A stretch of DNA of 64,000 bases, from NCBI RefSeq assembly GCF_015679185.1, contig NZ_CP064939.1, positions 1,922,001 through 1,986,000 of the forward strand, written 5' to 3'. Under the pieces are notes generated by a model. It had not been told where the DNA came from. It saw only the letters and a list, made by a program, of their open reading frames with translations, and searched no databases. Positions 9,826-18,524 of this stretch are shown in pieces. How positions within the stretch are numbered: the first letter of the stretch is position 1; the number at the start of each line of letters is the position of its first letter. Made by a program: the position numbers and the translations under genes. The stretch is from Pedobacter endophyticus. GTDB lineage: Bacteria; Bacteroidota; Bacteroidia; Sphingobacteriales; Sphingobacteriaceae.

Positions 9826-10281
9826 ACCTGATAATTAATGTTTTTTTCAATTTAATTAGAGCCGACAAAACCACGCATTCATCAATTTTATATGATGATT
9901 GAAATGTTTTGTATTAAAACTCTAGTGAAAGTGCTAACCCTTGGCGTTTGACGAACAACTGAGTTTTTAGTTTAGGAAAAATTTAAATCTGTCATCACAG
10001 AGATGTGTTATAAATTACTAAAAACTAAGCTTTTATATTTGTTTTCAAATGCAAGAAGTTAAAGAACTTTGTTAAAACAAATATATGTACCACGGGCACC
10101 TTTTGTGAATCAAAGTTGTTAACACTCGCCGGAAATGAGTGGAGAAAACAATCAGCCCAATATCATTTTCGAGCGAAAAAAAAGCTAATTGTTTCTTTTA
10201 AAGGGGATAGCAAACAAAAATTAGTGTTAATAACTTAAGTTTTAAGTGTATAGCAGGTGTGAAATAGAGCCAAACAGAATA
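9826..10281. other. 456-base gap between nrdB and the rlpA-like gene
   Basis: No ORF, RNA gene or tandem repeat was recognised here. A weak inverted repeat, TCATCA/TGATGA, lies at about 9889-9902 in the nrdB upstream region, and the sequence is A/T-rich. This gap must contain the nrdB promoter, but no clear -33/-7 pair could be picked. Confidence 0.5.
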
Positions 10282-10662
10282 CTACTCAACAGTGTAGCTC
10301 AAATCAACTCTGGCTATACCTTTACGGTAGATACCAATCTGTTTTGCAGCACTTTCGGATAAATCTATAGCTAGTTTTTTAGAGAATGGGCCCCGGTCAT
10401 TTACCTTTACAACTACCGATTTTCCGTTGACCGGATTTGTAACGGTAACCTTGGTACCAAGAGGAAGCGTTTTATGGGCTGCAGTGAATTTTTTTGCTCT
10501 GTATTTGGCGCCGCTCGTGGTTCGGCGACCTTCGAATTTTTTGTTGTAATAAGTGGCTAGAACCGTTTTTTTGATACTATCTGGTTCATTTGATGAATCA
10601 GAAATCTGCGCTTTACCTTGTGAAAACAAGAAACAAAAACTCAATAACAGAAGATACTTCAT
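10282..10662 (-). CDS. RlpA-like septal-ring lytic transglycosylase / DPBB-domain protein
   Basis: A 126-residue exported protein with a double-psi beta-barrel domain. The N-terminus MKYLLLLSFCFLFSQGKAQ is a signal peptide. The RlpA core follows: ATYYNKKFEGRRTTSGAKY (residues about 36-54), KTLPLGTKVTVTNPVNGKSVVVKVNDRGPF (about 64-93) with the NDRGPF motif whose aspartate is the family catalytic residue, and LAIDLSESAAKQIG. RlpA proteins cleave naked glycan strands or bind the septum. This one lacks a SPOR domain, so septal targeting is uncertain. It is shorter than full RlpA and stands alone. Confidence 0.85.
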   Translation of the reverse strand: MKYLLLLSFCFLFSQGKAQISDSSNEPDSIKKTVLATYYNKKFEGRRTTSGAKYRAKKFTAAHKTLPLGTKVTVTNPVNGKSVVVKVNDRGPFSKKLAIDLSESAAKQIGIYRKGIARVDLSYTVE

Positions 10663-10689
10663 AGGCTAAATTTTCTTTATCAGAGCGCA

Positions 10690-10718
10690 CAAATATAAGC
10701 ATTTAGTTTAAAATCAAT
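10690..10718 (-). promoter_or_regulatory. Predicted promoter of the rlpA-like gene
   Basis: A minus-strand TATATTTG (10697-10690) fits the -7 consensus TAnnTTTG, with ATTG (10718-10715) 17 bases upstream as a weak -33. The ATG of the rlpA-like gene follows 28 bases downstream. Confidence 0.45.
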
Positions 10719-10964
10719 AATTTGTGGAAAAGTTGTGCGTTTCGCGGCCAGGAGTCCGAAGTTTGAAGCCGTAGGTCGGGAGTTTAAAATCAGTGCATTA
10801 CACAGCTTTTTTCGTGCAAGAAACGGAATGGAAAATATCTAAATTGAAGAGCGGTTAATCTACCATTTGATTCTCGCCTGCCATTCTTCGTATTGGGGTA
10901 ATTGCCTTTTACATTCCTCAACATCCCAAACAATATTCAACCTTTTTACATCAACGGAAGAAAC

Positions 10965-10994
10965 AAAAAAAGCGTACAACTTTATGCTGTACGC
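10965..10994 (-). terminator. Terminator of msrB
   Basis: The stem GCGTACA/TGTACGC (10972-10978 with 10988-10994) has an A-run at 10965-10971, which becomes a U-run on the minus transcript. It lies 27 bases after the msrB stop. Confidence 0.75.
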
Positions 10995-11020
10995 CTCTAC
11001 CTAACCTCACTATACCCACC

Positions 11021-11521
11021 TTATTTCTTATCTGGCACGAAATTCATCGAAATTGAATTTACACAGTGCCTGGTGTCTTTGTTTGTAAATCCTTCGCCCA
11101 AAAATACGTGCCCCAAATGTGCGCCACAGTTGGTACATACAATCTCGGTACGCGAACCATCGGCATCGGGAATACGCTTCACTGCGCCTTTTATTTCATC
11201 ATCGAAAGATGGCCATCCACAATGCGAATCGAATTTACTTTCCGATCGGTACAACGGAGCATCACAACGTTTGCAGGTATACGTTCCTTTCTCCTTGTTA
11301 TGCTCGTATTTTCCCGTTCCAGGGTATTCAGTACCTTTATTTACAATTACTCTCTCTTCTTCGGGGGTTAACGGATTCCAGTTCATCTTCTTTTTTGGTA
11401 TAATATTTCCTGACTGCTCAACCTGTTTTATTTCTTTTTTGTCCTTTTGCGCACAAGCAGAAAAGGTGGTTACAAACACAACAGCCGAGATCAAAAATAG
11501 TTTATTTAACATCGTTTTCAT
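11021..11521 (-). CDS. msrB: Peptide-methionine (R)-S-oxide reductase, lipoprotein form
   Basis: MsrB reduces methionine-R-sulfoxide in oxidised proteins using thioredoxin-type donors. The protein has 166 residues. The N-terminus [23 protein letters not shown] carries a lipobox with C23, so it is probably an envelope lipoprotein. The catalytic domain begins near residue 47. Zinc cysteines are C83/C86 (CKRC) and C129/C132 (CTNC). The catalytic cysteine is C153 in RHCVNSISM, and SHCGWPSF is the family substrate loop. It stands alone with its own terminator and likely repairs periplasmic proteins. Confidence 0.95.
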   Translation of the reverse strand: MKTMLNKLFLISAVVFVTTFSACAQKDKKEIKQVEQSGNIIPKKKMNWNPLTPEEERVIVNKGTEYPGTGKYEHNKEKGTYTCKRCDAPLYRSESKFDSHCGWPSFDDEIKGAVKRIPDADGSRTEIVCTNCGAHLGHVFLGEGFTNKDTRHCVNSISMNFVPDKK

Positions 11522-11825
11522 AGCCTAATATACGGGAAAGATTTTGTTTTGGTTTGCTGCATGCCGCCGTTTGAAATAGTGTTTACAAAGCGGTGATAAA
11601 GGCCTCTTGCGGGGAAGCTTATGCAATAGGCGCTTTTACTGCTCGTCCCTCCCGATGAAAATTGGGACCAGTTATCTAAAAGAGAGGGAATAAAGGATTG
11701 TGCTTTGAACTTTATTCCTTGCCACTGCTTGTTCGGCTGAGTGAAGTCGAAACTCAACCGAACTGCTCATTAGTATATTAAGAAACAAGTCTTCGACTCC
11801 GCTCAGACTGACAGCTACTATAACA
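11522..11825. repeat. Intergenic stretch with dispersed short repeats
   Basis: No gene was recognised between msrB and the sucD terminator. The stretch holds a partial inverted pair of common Bacteroidota intergenic motifs: GCTGAGTGAAGTCGAAACT near 11736 and GTCTTCGACTCCGCTCAGAC near 11790. A 79-codon frame crossing it on the minus strand has no recognisable domain and overlaps these repeats, so it is not called. Confidence 0.5.
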
Positions 11826-11857
11826 AAAAGGGCAACTTCGCTCGAAGTTGCCCTTTT
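11826..11857. terminator. Bidirectional terminator downstream of sucD
   Basis: A perfect 11-bp stem, GGGCAACTTCG/CGAAGTTGCCC, with a 2-base CT loop is flanked by AAAA on the left and TTTT on the right. It lies 37 bases after the sucD stop. Confidence 0.85.
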
Positions 11858-11893
11858 ATAATTTATTATTTCCTTAGGTGAGGCTTGAACCTC

Positions 11894-12766
11894 CTACTTT
11901 GCTAATTCCTCGGCCATTGCAGCACCGATTTCAGCAGGGCTTTCGACAACGCGAATACCACATTCGGCCATGATCTTCATTTTAGCCGCAGCAGTATCGT
12001 CGGCGCCACCTACAATAGCACCAGCGTGACCCATTCTACGTCCCGGAGGCGCAGTTTGGCCAGCAATAAAGCCTACCACAGGTTTGGTTCCGTTTTCTTT
12101 AATCCAGCGAGCAGCTTCAGCTTCCATCCCGCCGCCAATTTCACCAATCATGATGATACCGTGAGTTTCAGGATCGTTCATTAACAACTTAACGGCTTCA
12201 ACTGTTGGCGTTCCGATAATTGGGTCGCCACCGATACCGATAGCAGTGGTAATGCCCAGGCCAGCTTTCACAACCTGATCTACAGCCTCGTAAGTTAACG
12301 TTCCTGATTTAGAAACTACACCTACGTTACCTTTTTTGAAAATGAAACCTGGCATAATACCGATTTTAGCTTCATCAGCGGTAATAATACCCGGGCAGTT
12401 TGGACCAATTAAGGTCACATCGCGATCGGTAATATATTCTTTAACCTGAATCATATCCTTGGTTGGGATGCCTTCAGTAATACAAACAATAACTTTGATA
12501 CCGCCTTCGGCAGCTTCCATAATTGCATCGGCCGCAAAAGCCGGTGGTACGAAAATGATAGATACGTTTGCGCCAGTTTTTTCAACGGCATCTTTAACAG
12601 TATTGAAAACAGGCTTGTCTAAATGTAACTGCCCACCCTTGCCAGGCGTAACACCACCCACAACGTTTGTACCGTATGCCAACATCTGCTCAGCATGGTA
12701 AGTCCCCTCGTTTCCGGTAAAACCCTGAACGATAACCTTAGAATCTTTGTTTACTAAAACGCTCAT
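11894..12766 (-). CDS. sucD: Succinyl-CoA synthetase alpha subunit (ADP-forming type)
   Basis: The alpha subunit of succinyl-CoA ligase, a TCA-cycle enzyme that makes ATP or GTP from succinyl-CoA. It has 290 residues. The CoA-binding Rossmann part is at the N-terminus ([28 protein letters not shown]), then IGPNCPGI. The phosphorylated histidine is H247 in [12 protein letters not shown]. The C-terminus [11 protein letters not shown] matches the family. sucC, the beta subunit, is not adjacent in this window, a separation often seen in Bacteroidota. The gene has its own strong promoter and terminator, so it is transcribed alone. Confidence 0.96.
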   Translation of the reverse strand: MSVLVNKDSKVIVQGFTGNEGTYHAEQMLAYGTNVVGGVTPGKGGQLHLDKPVFNTVKDAVEKTGANVSIIFVPPAFAADAIMEAAEGGIKVIVCITEGIPTKDMIQVKEYITDRDVTLIGPNCPGIITADEAKIGIMPGFIFKKGNVGVVSKSGTLTYEAVDQVVKAGLGITTAIGIGGDPIIGTPTVEAVKLLMNDPETHGIIMIGEIGGGMEAEAARWIKENGTKPVVGFIAGQTAPPGRRMGHAGAIVGGADDTAAAKMKIMAECGIRVVESPAEIGAAMAEELAK

Positions 12767-12782
12767 GTATCTTTTTTTTGTG

Positions 12783-12813
12783 CAAATCTAATATTATTGA
12801 ATGGAAAGTCAAA
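12783..12813 (-). promoter_or_regulatory. Predicted sucD promoter, exact Bacteroidota consensus
   Basis: Minus-strand TTTG (12813-12810), exactly 19 bases, then TAGATTTG (12790-12783): a full match to TTTG-N19-TAnnTTTG. The sucD ATG is 17 bases downstream. Confidence 0.65.
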
Positions 12814-12920
12814 TCGAAAAGGATATTATTTGGCGCCTTTTTTCAGGAAATTGTAAGGAATTGGTCTCAGGTGATTCAATAATCGATGAATCTCTGAACA
12901 TTGTTCACTTAAGTTACAAA

Positions 12921-13845
12921 GATTTCTCGGCTACGCTCGAAATGACGATAAGTCGGCCCGTCATGTCCACTGCAGCGCACTTGTACCGATTTTTCATGAG
13001 TAGGGGAACGGAGAGATCTTTCTGCTCAGTTACTCATCTTTAAAAGATTTCTCGGCTACGCTCGAAATGACGATAAGTCAGCCCGTCATGTCGACTGCAG
13101 CGCACTTGTACCGATTTTCATCAGTAGCGGAACGGAGAGATCTTTCTGCTCAGTTACTCATCTTTAAAAGATTTCTCGGCTATGCTCGAAATGACGATAA
13201 GTCAGCCCGTCATGTCGACTGCAGCGCACTTGTACCGATTTTCATCGGTAGCGGAACGCAGAGATCTTTGTCCTCAGTTACTCATCTTTAAAAGATTTCT
13301 CGGCTACGCTCGAGATGACGATAAGTCGGCCCGTCATGTCCACTGCAGCGCACTTGTACCGATTTTCATCAGTAACGGAACGGAGAGATCTTTCTGCTCA
13401 GTTACTCATCTTTAAAAGATTTCTCGGCTACGCTCGAAATGACGATAAGTCGGCCCGTCATGTCCACTGCAGCGCACTTGTACCGATTTTCATCGGTAGC
13501 GGAACGGAGAGATCTTTCTGCTCAATTACTCATCTTTAAAAGATTTCTCGGCTACGCTAGAAATGACGATACGGCGACTCGTTATCTCGACTGCAGCGCA
13601 CTTGTACCGATTTTTCATCACTAGCGGAATGCAGAGATCTTTGTCCTCAGTTACTCATCTTTAAAAGATTTCTCGGCTACGCTCGAAATGACGATAAGTC
13701 GGCCCGTCATGTCCACCGCAGCGCACTTGTACCGATTTTCATCAGTAGCGGAACGGAGAGATCTTTCTGCTCAGTTACTCATCTTTGAAAGATTTCTCGG
13801 CTACGCTCGAAATGACGATAAGTCGGCCCGTCACGTTACTTCCGC
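12921..13845. repeat. 124-bp tandem repeat, 7 full copies plus a partial eighth
   Basis: Copies begin with GATTTCTCGGCTACGCTCGA at 12921, 13046, 13170, 13294, 13418, 13542, 13667 and 13791, so the period is 124 (twice 125). Copies differ by few substitutions. Each unit contains an imperfect inverted pair GAGAGATCTTT/AAAGATTTCTC across the unit boundary, and both outward-facing edges resemble the dispersed motif TTCTCGGCTACGCTCGAAATGAC. Because 124 is not a multiple of three, the open frames that cross it (starting MTISRPVMSTAAHLYRF) shift at each copy and are artefacts of the repeat. It lies between the divergently described ends of sucD (upstream side) and the peptidase operon end. Confidence 0.9.
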
Positions 13846-13869
13846 CCGTCATTCGACATGAATCTTAGT

Positions 13870-14703
13870 TTACGGCTTAATATCCATCACATCGCCAGCG
13901 GTAAAAATACCAAATTCTGCCTGACTGAACTTCAAAAGCCCTTTATCGGTTGTTTTGAGCGCTTTTGGATTGGCCAGGCGAATTACCTGGCTTTCGCCTG
14001 CAACGGTAGCCTTACTGCCGTGAACGATAATGGCAGTGCTTTCGTCAATACCTACGCAAACCATATTGGGATGGGCACTTAAGGCCGAAACTAGTCTGTT
14101 GTATCGGTTTCGCTTTAAAAAATGCTGATCGATTATTGTGTTTTCCAGCAGCCCCATTCCCTCGGCAAATTCGATGTTCTTATCCCAAAGCTTGTTAAAG
14201 GTTTCTTTATACACCGTATCTAAAAGCTGCTTGCCCGTAATCATGTACTTGCTCATTACCGCAGCACCGGCGCTGGTTCCGGCAATGGTAGCGCCATTAC
14301 GATAGGCTTTATGAATGGCCGCATAAATGGGCGTGTTTAAAACGACTGACATAAAGCGGCTCTGGTCTCCACCTAAAATGTAAATCAACTTCGCCCCTGC
14401 TAAAGAATCTGTCCATTTTTTATCGTTCACATCATGCTTCGCAAAATTGAAATTTCTGATTTTCGCATTGGTTTGAATCTTAAGCTGAGCTGAAATATAT
14501 TTAAATCCGGTGTCGGGCACTTCGCTTGCCATGGGCAGTACAACAATGTAGTCGCTGGTTTTTAAATCCGCTGTCGAAACCAGTTGTTTAATCAGTTCGT
14601 TAGAGCGATCGCCTCCTCCAATGATGAATAGGTTGCCTTTATTTTGGGCTCCTGCACTTAATGCAAGGCCGAGTAATGCAATTATTATAAATAAGTTCTT
14701 CAT
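13870..14703 (-). CDS. Cyanophycinase-like S51 peptidase, exported
   Basis: A 277-residue serine peptidase of family S51 with a cleavable signal peptide (MKNLFIIIALLGLALSAGAQ). The fold landmarks are FIIGGGDRS (27-34), ILGGDQSRFM (109-118) and the nucleophile elbow GTSAGAAVMS with S144. H194 in DQHFLKRNRYNRL and E221 in GIDESTA complete a likely Ser-His-Glu triad with spacing similar to cyanobacterial CphB. Cyanophycinases cut the Asp-Arg polymer cyanophycin to beta-Asp-Arg dipeptides. It is the last gene of the Sus-type operon, and its ATG overlaps the stop of the isoaspartyl peptidase by one base. The family is clear; the actual substrate is inferred from the neighbours. Confidence 0.85.
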   Translation of the reverse strand: MKNLFIIIALLGLALSAGAQNKGNLFIIGGGDRSNELIKQLVSTADLKTSDYIVVLPMASEVPDTGFKYISAQLKIQTNAKIRNFNFAKHDVNDKKWTDSLAGAKLIYILGGDQSRFMSVVLNTPIYAAIHKAYRNGATIAGTSAGAAVMSKYMITGKQLLDTVYKETFNKLWDKNIEFAEGMGLLENTIIDQHFLKRNRYNRLVSALSAHPNMVCVGIDESTAIIVHGSKATVAGESQVIRLANPKALKTTDKGLLKFSQAEFGIFTAGDVMDIKP

Positions 14704-15728
14704 TACTTGTAAATACTTACTTCAACTTTGCCATCGGCAGTAATTGTGCCCCTGTACATGCCTTCGGTATTGAATGTCATCGATACGTTGCCCTTTTTAT
14801 CTAGAGCGATCAAACCACCGTCGCCGCCCATTTTACCCACTTTATCTATGGCGATTTTAGAAGCCTCGTTTACTGATAAACCTTTATACTCCATTAAATC
14901 GGAAACTGTTTTTGCCACTACGTTGCGGATGTAAAATTCGCCCCAACCGGTGCACGAAATCCCAGCGGTTTCGTTGTTGCAATAAGTTCCGGCACCTATA
15001 ATTGGCGAATCGCCAACGCGACCGTATTTTTTGTTGGTCATCCCCCCGGTTGAAGTTCCTGCGGCCAGGTTTCCGGCTTTATCTAAGGCCACGCAGCCTA
15101 CGGTACCAAATTTATAATCGTGGTTTTTGCTGCCCAGTAATTCTGATTTTTTACTGCCGTGATCTAAAACAGCCTTGGTAGAATCTTCTTTAATTGCTTG
15201 CTGCAAACCATCCCAACGCTCTTTTGTCCAGTAATATTTTGGGTCGACAATCTCCAGCCCGGCATCTTTTGCAAACTGATCGGCACCTGCACCAACCATC
15301 ATTACGTGTTCTGATTTTTCCATCACCGCCCGTGCTGCCGAAATCGGATTTTTAACCGTAGTTACGCCTGCAACAGCGCCTGCCATTAAGGTTTTACCAT
15401 CCATAATAGAGGCATCGAGTTCATTTCTGCCATTGTGGGTAAAAACTGCGCCCTTACCGGCATTAAAATGAGGATCGTTCTCTAACACGTGAATGGTTGC
15501 TTCTACGGCATCTAAACTTGCTTTGCCGGCTTTAATTTCGGCATAACCCGCTTGCAGGGCTTTCGTTAACGCCGCAATGTAGGCCGCTTCCATTTCCGAA
15601 GTCATGTTTTTCTTCAAAATGGTGCCTGCACCGCCATGAATCACCATAACATATTTTTTTTGCTGCGCAGAAACGTTCACTGCCAGCACACACAATACTA
15701 ATACTGTAAATAATTTTAATGCTCTCAT
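14703..15728 (-). CDS. Isoaspartyl peptidase / plant-type L-asparaginase (Ntn hydrolase), exported
   Basis: A 341-residue N-terminal-nucleophile hydrolase that cleaves beta-aspartyl dipeptides. The signal peptide is MRALKLFTVLVLCVLAVNVSAQ. The family start IHGGAGTI is at 30-37. Self-cleavage is expected at G208-T209 in KFGTVGCVALDKAGN, making T209 the nucleophile of the beta chain. The substrate loop GRVGDSPIIGAGTY and the block TGWGEFYIR follow. It lies between two cyanophycinase-like genes, six bases from one and overlapping the other by one base. Cyanophycinase followed by isoaspartyl dipeptidase is the known route of cyanophycin breakdown, so the arrangement supports a joint pathway, here in the periplasm or on the cell surface. 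Confidence 0.92.
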   Translation of the reverse strand: MRALKLFTVLVLCVLAVNVSAQQKKYVMVIHGGAGTILKKNMTSEMEAAYIAALTKALQAGYAEIKAGKASLDAVEATIHVLENDPHFNAGKGAVFTHNGRNELDASIMDGKTLMAGAVAGVTTVKNPISAARAVMEKSEHVMMVGAGADQFAKDAGLEIVDPKYYWTKERWDGLQQAIKEDSTKAVLDHGSKKSELLGSKNHDYKFGTVGCVALDKAGNLAAGTSTGGMTNKKYGRVGDSPIIGAGTYCNNETAGISCTGWGEFYIRNVVAKTVSDLMEYKGLSVNEASKIAIDKVGKMGGDGGLIALDKKGNVSMTFNTEGMYRGTITADGKVEVSIYK

Positions 15729-15734
15729 TTTATT

Positions 15735-16823
15735 TTATTGATCTTTTTTATTTAACACGCCATCGGCAACCCACCACCAGTACCATTTACCACCAGTGGC
15801 CTCATTGGCTTTAAAGTTAGCAACATTGAAGCTTCCACCACCATTTACCGATGCAGGAATTTCGTAAACAGCAAGGGCCTTTTCGTTATTGCTCCAAATA
15901 ACTTTTTTGTTGGCCACCATCTGTTCCGGCTGTTTTGCGGCATCGGCACTAATAAAATAGGCATAACTATAGGGCCTGGCTTCAGCATAATCGCCAAAAA
16001 CCTGCGCCTTGCCGTTTTTATCAATACAAACTGCAGTTCTTTCATCAGTTGCGATACATTTGGCCGCAGTTTTCCAGTCGTTGTTTATCCTGCCTAAAAA
16101 AACGACAGATCTTCCTTCACGTGCCCGGGTGAGGTAATGCTGATCGGTAATTACATTTTGTAGGTAAGGCGCTTTAAGGAAATCGTTGTTATAAAGCGTA
16201 ACATTTACATCGTATGGGTTTGCCAGGGCCTGGGCAGAAGTAAGCCCGCCGGTTTCGCCGCTATAATAAAAACCGCCTAAAATTGCGCAACCTGCACTGG
16301 TGCCGCCAACCGGCGCTTTTTTTTCGTTCATTAGGTAATTTAATGCCTGTTCGGTTTTGGTTCCCTTCCAATTGTTCATATAATCCGACTGATCGCCACC
16401 CGCAATAAAAACCATTTCGGCATTGCGGATAATATAGGCAACGGTATCGTTATTTGCCAGCTCTTTCGTATTGATTAGCAACGTTTCAACGGAATTAACA
16501 TTGCCAAGCCCATTAATATACGGATTATAGGCGTCAGTTCCCGAAGCACGTAAAACGACCACATCGCCGCCTCCGCTTTTATCGATCATCCATTTGAAGG
16601 CGGCATCAACATCTTTGCCCCCGCCCATCAAAACCATACCGCCATTTGTCGTTTTGACCACATTGCTGCTATCGCCAACAATTCCGATAGAGGCTGGCCT
16701 GCGTTTTGTAACCGGCTTTGTTGTTTCTCCGCCCGTTTCCGGTGCGGGTGTGTTTGTTGCTTTGCCGCAGGCCATTACGGTACAACAATAAGCCATAAGG
16801 AGTGTAAGAAATGATTGTTTCAT
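15735..16823 (-). CDS. Second cyanophycinase-like S51 peptidase, lipoprotein
   Basis: A 362-residue paralogue of the S51 peptidase two genes downstream. A lipobox VMAC at 16-19 predicts a lipoprotein anchored at C19, followed by a 40-residue proline/threonine-rich linker. Landmarks are VLMGGGKDVD (64-73), FIAGGDQSDYM (139-149), the elbow GGTSAGCAILGG with S176, H229 in DQHYLTRAREGR, and E261 in ATDERTAVCID as a probable triad. A C-terminal extension of about 80 residues (after 285) is absent from the shorter paralogue. The likely division of labour is a lipid-anchored enzyme making the first cuts and a soluble periplasmic enzyme finishing, but that is inference. Confidence 0.83.
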   Translation of the reverse strand: MKQSFLTLLMAYCCTVMACGKATNTPAPETGGETTKPVTKRRPASIGIVGDSSNVVKTTNGGMVLMGGGKDVDAAFKWMIDKSGGGDVVVLRASGTDAYNPYINGLGNVNSVETLLINTKELANNDTVAYIIRNAEMVFIAGGDQSDYMNNWKGTKTEQALNYLMNEKKAPVGGTSAGCAILGGFYYSGETGGLTSAQALANPYDVNVTLYNNDFLKAPYLQNVITDQHYLTRAREGRSVVFLGRINNDWKTAAKCIATDERTAVCIDKNGKAQVFGDYAEARPYSYAYFISADAAKQPEQMVANKKVIWSNNEKALAVYEIPASVNGGGSFNVANFKANEATGGKWYWWWVADGVLNKKDQ

Positions 16824-16876
16824 ATTTTAAATTTTGTCGCCGATCATTAAGCGGGGTTTTTGATCCCGGTTTTGGA

Positions 16877-16992
16877 TAGGTCGAGATTTGTAATCTCGAC
16901 CTACTGGTCGTCATTCCCGCGCAGGCGGGAATCCTAATGCAATTGATCCATTTTTGGGCATTAGGATCCCCAGTCAAGCTGGGGATGACGAC
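16877..16992. repeat. Compound palindromes between SusD and the S51 gene
   Basis: A hairpin, TAGGTCGAGATT/AATCTCGACCTA, lies at 16877-16903. It is followed by a nested palindrome at 16907-16992 with outer arms GTCGTCATTCCC/GGGGATGACGAC and inner arms GGGAATCCTAATGC/GCATTAGGATCCC. A relative of the second element is at 35119-35222. The remaining 16993-17121 holds a fragment, CAGGATGACAACCGTT, of the same family. It splits the operon between SusD and the peptidases. Confidence 0.75.
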
Positions 16993-17121
16993 CGTTCATA
17001 GATAGCATCTGTTGCCTACCTCTCACAGTCCTTGCCCGCTCACAAGCTGTTTTTGGCAGTGGGTTGTTGGCGCTTGGCATTCCATCGCTTGGAGATCCTT
17101 CGTGCCTCAGGATGACAACCG

Positions 17122-18513
17122 TTAATACTTAGGATTTTGAACCGTATTTTTATTCACCGATATTTCGGCCGCTGGAATGGGCAACGAATATTGCGCCTGC
17201 GTTGTTGGCAAGGTAACTGCGCCGGATGCGTTTACAGCATCGGCCGCCAATCGCTCAACAGGCAAATTTCTTCTTTTTAAATCGAAGAAACGGTGCCCTT
17301 CAAAAGCCAGTTCTTTATATCTTTCTTCCATAATTGCAGCAATTAAGCTCGCTTTATCGGCAAACGAAACATTGGTGTACGCATTAATTCTGGCGGCACG
17401 CAAAGCGTTTAAATCGCCTGCCGCATCGCCTGTTGATTCTGCCTCGGCTTCTGCCTTGATCAAATACATTTCGCCGGTGCGGAACAATTTAATATCGGTT
17501 AAACCTGGCGCTGTTGAAGTACCGCCGATGTATTTGTTAACAAGATATTGCGATTTTGTTCCTGTTCTGGTTGCATCAAATTTAATGTAGGCGGGGTAAC
17601 GGATATCGTTTACTTTATCAAAAGTATTGATCAATTTAAAAGCTGGTGCATACAACACAATCCCTCCCGTTTGGCGGAAATAGAAATCGCCCAGGCGAGA
17701 ATCGGTTGTACCCACGCGTTTTGCTTTCCAAATTACTTCACTATCGTTTGCGTCCGTCCAGATGCCCGGAAACTGTGCTTTTGTCGCAAGCGGAAATGCA
17801 GCAATAACTTCGTTGGCATAACCAATTGCTTCGGCCCAGTTTTTTTCGTACAAGGCCAATCTTGCCTGAATGGCTGACACGGCAGTTTTTGTAATTCGGG
17901 TTTTATCGGTAAATGCTGCTGGAATTAGTGGCTTTGCATCAACCAAATCCGCTTTTGCATCGGCAATCACTGTCTCAAAATTATCTCGTGCGGGGTAACC
18001 AATTGCCGATGCCTTCATATAAGGAACTCCCAAAGCACCCGTTTGGTACGATGAGGCGTAATTACGAAGCAGTTCGAAGTGAAAGTAAGCACGTAAGGCC
18101 AATAATTCGCCACGGTAACGCGCTCCCGTGGCCACATCGGGGCCAGTTAAGGTTAAGGCATCTAAACCGGCAAGTGTGCGGTTGATGCGATCTATTGCAA
18201 CATAAAAAGTACCGTATTGCGAAGTTACCGATCCGCTTCCCGAGTTGTACAACCACCTGAAAGCATCGCTATTGCCAACGGTATTTTCTGTCGGAAACAT
18301 GGCCTCGTCAGAAACCGTAGAAACCACGCCAATTGTACCGCCATCTAAAAGAGCATAAGCGCCTAAAACACCCAAATTGATGTCGTTTATATTTCTGTAC
18401 GCCTTATCTGGCGAAATGGTATCAGTTGGCACCAGATCGAGCTTTGTGCAACCTGCGCTAAGCAGTAGCAGGGAGAAAATGAAGATGTATTGTTTATATA
18501 TTTTATTAATCAT
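17122..18513 (-). CDS. SusD/RagB-family outer-membrane lipoprotein
   Basis: A surface substrate-binding lipoprotein that forms the lid of the SusC transporter encoded just upstream. It has 463 residues, with lipobox LLSAGC (C22) after MINKIYKQYIFIFSLLLL. The SusD hallmarks are an N-terminal DLVPTDTISPDKAYRN, TPR-like helices (YRGELLALRAYFHFELLRNYA near residue 130) and the C-terminal MEERYKELAFEGHRFFDLKRR. The stop-to-start distance to SusC is 11 bases. Set before two S51 peptidases and an isoaspartyl peptidase, its ligand is probably a peptide-like polymer rather than a glycan; that is inference from context. Confidence 0.93.
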   Translation of the reverse strand: MINKIYKQYIFIFSLLLLSAGCTKLDLVPTDTISPDKAYRNINDINLGVLGAYALLDGGTIGVVSTVSDEAMFPTENTVGNSDAFRWLYNSGSGSVTSQYGTFYVAIDRINRTLAGLDALTLTGPDVATGARYRGELLALRAYFHFELLRNYASSYQTGALGVPYMKASAIGYPARDNFETVIADAKADLVDAKPLIPAAFTDKTRITKTAVSAIQARLALYEKNWAEAIGYANEVIAAFPLATKAQFPGIWTDANDSEVIWKAKRVGTTDSRLGDFYFRQTGGIVLYAPAFKLINTFDKVNDIRYPAYIKFDATRTGTKSQYLVNKYIGGTSTAPGLTDIKLFRTGEMYLIKAEAEAESTGDAAGDLNALRAARINAYTNVSFADKASLIAAIMEERYKELAFEGHRFFDLKRRNLPVERLAADAVNASGAVTLPTTQAQYSLPIPAAEISVNKNTVQNPKY

Positions 18514-18524
18514 GACTGTAAATA

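Noticed and set aside
10077..10090. Possible NrdR box (ACAAATATATGTA) upstream of nrdB
   Set aside because: Only one weak copy, 250 bases from nrdB and without the usual paired box.
11518..11757. 79-codon minus-strand frame upstream of msrB
   Set aside because: Composed of dispersed intergenic repeat motifs, no recognisable family.
12801..13624. Chain of plus-strand frames starting MTISRPVMSTAAHLYRF
   Set aside because: They arise from the 124-bp tandem repeat and change frame with each copy, with no domain or ribosome site.
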